Program-made: the position numbers and the translations under genes | In this document: positions 5,601 through 5,688 of the stretch, in pieces | How the letters are laid out: each line of letters starts with the position of its first letter | Numbering within the stretch: the stretch's first letter is position 1 | The notes under the pieces: model-generated | Told to the model about the DNA's origin: nothing | Seen by the model: only the letters and a program-made list of their open reading frames with translations | The model's database searches: none | Source of the DNA: JAHFOW01 sp964370795 | GTDB lineage: Bacteria; Planctomycetota; Brocadiia; Brocadiales; Brocadiaceae | Assembly (NCBI GenBank): GCA_964370795.1 | Contig: CAYJME010000213.1 | Location: 1-5,688 of the forward strand | Direction: 5' to 3' | DNA: 5,688 nucleotides

Positions 5601-5642
5601 ATAAAAGAATGACCCGCCATGTCCGGCGGGTCATTCTTTTAT
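5601..5642 (-). terminator. Strong intrinsic terminator (bidirectional by symmetry)
   Basis: ATAAAAGAATGACCCGCC (5601-5618) and GGCGGGTCATTCTTTTAT (5625-5642) form a perfect 18-pair stem around the six-base loop ATGTCC. Going leftward, the GC-rich core is followed by TTCTTTTAT. It starts eight bases after the stop codon of the partial gene at 5651, whose transcript it would end. The symmetric A/T flanks mean it could also stop rightward transcription, but no plus-strand gene needs it. Confidence 0.92.
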
Positions 5643-5650
5643 TACGACTA

Positions 5651-5688
5651 TTACAAAGCCTTCATGAACTCTACCAGGTCATCCATCT
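5651..5688 (-). CDS. C-terminal end of a partial gene, possibly a c-type cytochrome
   Basis: On the minus strand the frame entering at the right edge reads MDDLVEFMKAL and then TAA. Only eleven full codons are in the window. A closing helix of the type LVEFMKAL is typical of class I c-type cytochrome domains and di-haem cytochrome c peroxidases, whose C-termini often read like LVAFLKAL, but no haem motif is visible here and other families are possible. That this is a real gene end is supported by the very strong terminator eight bases downstream. The internal methionine should not be taken as a start. Confidence 0.6.
   Translation of the reverse strand, partial: MDDLVEFMKAL

Noticed and set aside
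5653..5683. ATG near the right edge as the start of a tiny gene
   Set aside because: The frame continues off the edge without a stop, and ten residues plus a strong terminator fit a gene's tail, not a separate gene.

Overview
The window carries two complete protein genes and the extreme 3' end of a third, all on the minus strand, separated by long non-coding gaps rich in short repeats. Reading in the direction of transcription (right to left): the last 11 codons of an unidentified gene, possibly a c-type cytochrome (5651-5688); a very strong hairpin terminator (5601-5642); a gap of about 390 bases; an exported transglutaminase-like protein (4426-5208); a gap of 361 bases; a full-length single-chain pyruvate:ferredoxin oxidoreductase, nifJ (486-4064); and about 485 bases of AT-rich non-coding sequence with a probable nifJ terminator and several repeats.

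The nifJ gene dominates. Every cofactor ligand I checked is present: the TPP site, two ferredoxin-type Cys motifs, and the four cysteines of the proximal cluster. It ends without the C-terminal extension that protects the Desulfovibrio africanus enzyme from oxygen, which suits a strictly anaerobic host. In an autotroph using the Wood-Ljungdahl pathway it would run as pyruvate synthase (acetyl-CoA + CO2 to pyruvate). In a fermenter or organotroph it would oxidise pyruvate. The window alone cannot decide.

Organism: moderate GC, long spacers, and dispersed-repeat types that I associate from memory with environmental anaerobes (anammox planctomycetes of the Brocadiales, also Deltaproteobacteria and Nitrospirota). 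My best guess is an anammox-type planctomycete, at modest confidence; no rRNA or lineage-specific gene is present to prove it.

The genes do not look like a functional operon. Each is separated by hundreds of bases, and terminator-like hairpins lie after the partial gene, weakly after the transglutaminase-like gene, and after nifJ. I found no CRISPR array, tRNA, rRNA, transposase or evident new multi-gene system. The less ordinary material is in the spacers: a 106-base segment bounded by perfect 14-base inverted repeats, a repeat motif shared by the two outer spacers in opposite orientation, and structured leader and tail elements.
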